Position numbers and translations under genes: made by a program. The notes beneath the pieces are model-generated. The model was not told the DNA's origin, ran no database searches, and saw nothing but the letters and a program-made list of their open reading frames with translations. DNA of 6,165 nt. It comes from an uncultured Candidatus Melainabacteria bacterium (lineage in GTDB: Bacteria > Cyanobacteriota > Vampirovibrionia > Gastranaerophilales > Gastranaerophilaceae). The stretch spans positions 1 to 6,165 of the forward strand of contig CAKURN010000089.1 in NCBI GenBank assembly GCA_934675695.1, read 5' to 3'. Below are positions 4,864 through 6,165 of this stretch, one piece after another; position 1 is the stretch's first letter, and each line of letters starts with the position of its first letter.

Positions 4864-6165
4864 AAAGATTAAAAATAGTTGAACAAATAATAATAGTGCT
4901 CACTCTTGCGATATTAATTCCTTTTATTACGATTGGGATTATTATATCTAATATTTCTCAACAGTCAGTAAGAAGTGAACTTCAAAATACAACATATTTA
5001 ATAGCACATTTTATTGGTGATTCATTTGAAAAATATGTTGATTTGTCACAATCACAATTGAATCAAATGGCATCAGGCTTCAATTATATTCCAAATACAA
5101 TGGATAAAGTACGTTATTTTGATGAAATCGAAACTAAAACAAAATTGTTTAAAAATGTCGATGTTGTAGAAAAAGAAAAACTTCCAAAAGAAAAATACCA
5201 TTTTGAAAACGACAAAATGACTTTGTATTCTCAAATAGACAAAAAATACTATTTGGTTGCTGAAATAAATATCAATGTATTAGGAAAAATTCTAAACGAA
5301 GACATTTTAAAAGGTAGAGATGTTTATATTCTCGACAACAAAACAAAATCCATTCTATCAACCAACACAGAAAATATTCAAAACAAAAACGTCTTAAAAG
5401 ACTTTGATTTAGACAACAAAGAAGAAATAGGTTTCTTTGGCAAAAAGAAAAATGTTCCAAAAGCTTATTACAAGCTGGAAAACCCTGATTGGACAATTAT
5501 CGTTGATACAACAAAAGAAGTAAGTGCAAACACAATTACAAAAGCACGCTACAGAATCATTCTTTCGCTTTGTTTTGCGGCATTGTTTATTATTCTTGTT
5601 GTAAGTTTGTATACATATTATCTTTATATCAATATCAGACAATTATTTAAAGGCATTACAGCAGTTTCTAAAGGAAATTATGACAAAAAAATTCACTTAA
5701 TAAAAAGCGTTTTTACGCCCCATGAAACTGTATTTATCGCAAAAGAATTCAATTATATGGCAAACAAAATAAAAATCTCTTACAAAGATTTAAAAGAAAA
5801 AAATAAAGAATTGCAAAAACTCAATGAATTTAGAGAAAATTTAGTAAATGCAACAAGCCATGAATTTAGGACGCCTTTAACTTCTATTATTGGTTATAGT
5901 TCCAGATTATTAAGAAAAGATATCGAACTTGATGAAGAAACAAAAACAAAATCACTTCAAATAATAAAACAACAAGCTCAACGCTTATCAAATATGGTAG
6001 AAGATTTGCTTGTTATACCTGAATTGGAAAGCTATAGCTTAAAATTCAACATACAAGAAACAGACCTCGGAGATTCTATTAATCGAGCTATAGAATATTT
6101 AGCAACAAAAAATGAAAAAATAGATAAAGTAAATCGCGTAAGAATAACAAAAAATGAAGCTGGAC
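4857..6165 (+). CDS. Membrane sensor histidine kinase with Cache-like sensor domain, 3'-truncated
   Basis: The frame is open from the ATG at 4857 to the window end (436 codons), overlapping the regulator gene by seven bases. Domains in order are a first membrane segment (about 11-31), an extracytoplasmic domain of about 200 residues (32-231), a second membrane segment (232-257), a HAMP linker (258-310), a Lys/Glu-rich coiled coil (307-328) and the HisKA dimerisation domain. The phospho-accepting histidine is H335 in NATSHEFRTPLTSIIGY, followed by SNMVEDLL (378-385). The sensor's distal half, with VYILDNKTKSILST (156-169) and a late AYYKLENPDWTIIVD (203-217), has the pattern of a Cache ligand-binding domain; the ligand is unknown. 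The ATP-binding HATPase domain lies beyond the window. The start has only a weak GGAAAA upstream, consistent with translational coupling. It is the obvious phosphodonor for the adjacent regulator. Confidence 0.93.
   Translation, partial: MLKRLKIVEQIIIVLTLAILIPFITIGIIISNISQQSVRSELQNTTYLIAHFIGDSFEKYVDLSQSQLNQMASGFNYIPNTMDKVRYFDEIETKTKLFKNVDVVEKEKLPKEKYHFENDKMTLYSQIDKKYYLVAEININVLGKILNEDILKGRDVYILDNKTKSILSTNTENIQNKNVLKDFDLDNKEEIGFFGKKKNVPKAYYKLENPDWTIIVDTTKEVSANTITKARYRIILSLCFAALFIILVVSLYTYYLYINIRQLFKGITAVSKGNYDKKIHLIKSVFTPHETVFIAKEFNYMANKIKISYKDLKEKNKELQKLNEFRENLVNATSHEFRTPLTSIIGYSSRLLRKDIELDEETKTKSLQIIKQQAQRLSNMVEDLLVIPELESYSLKFNIQETDLGDSINRAIEYLATKNEKIDKVNRVRITKNEAG

Noticed and set aside
5272..5642. 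Two overlapping minus-strand open frames opposite the kinase sensor domain
   Set aside because: Cys/Phe/Leu-rich translations are the expected antisense reading of Lys/Asn/Gln-rich codons; the + strand kinase frame is continuous here.

Overview
The window is AT-rich chromosomal DNA from a bacterium using the standard code. It is densely packed, with seven protein-coding genes (the first and last cut by the window edges), no RNA genes, no mobile element and no CRISPR array. No gap between genes exceeds about 135 bases. The low GC, the short intergenic spaces and one protein starting MQINSTNNLNFQ resemble what I remember of uncultured gut Gastranaerophilales (Vampirovibrionia/Melainabacteria). 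That assignment is an inference from memory and is not proven; other AT-rich lineages remain possible.

Layout. (1) The C-terminal two thirds of a biotin-pathway aminotransferase, BioA, on the + strand (1-849). (2) Converging on it and overlapping its stop by 8 bases is a minus-strand pair. It consists of an HD-domain dNTP triphosphohydrolase of the Dgt family (1465-2706), followed 35 bases downstream by a small GNAT-like protein (842-1429). (3) A 131-base divergent intergenic region that may hold two back-to-back promoters sharing one palindromic -35 hexamer. (4) A membrane-anchored calcineurin-like metallophosphoesterase on the + strand (2838-3644), in which the usually near-invariant GNHD motif reads GEYD. 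(5) A 56-base gap with an exact consensus sigma-70 promoter (TTGACA-16-TATAAT). It drives a three-gene operon with overlapping genes: an NfeD-like membrane protein (3701-4138), an OmpR/PhoB-type response regulator (4135-4863) and a membrane sensor histidine kinase with a Cache-like extracytoplasmic domain (4857 to beyond the window end).

How the genes fit together. The last three genes overlap by 4 and 7 bases, so they are almost certainly co-transcribed and translationally coupled. The kinase and regulator form a cognate two-component pair, and the NfeD-like protein is an unusual partner placed first in that operon. The dNTPase and GNAT-like protein probably share a transcript. BioA belongs to a separate biotin unit lying mostly upstream. 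I see no clearly new biological system here. The points most worth checking are the altered catalytic motif of the phosphoesterase, the NfeD/two-component linkage, and the unassigned GNAT-like protein with its distinctive N-terminus.
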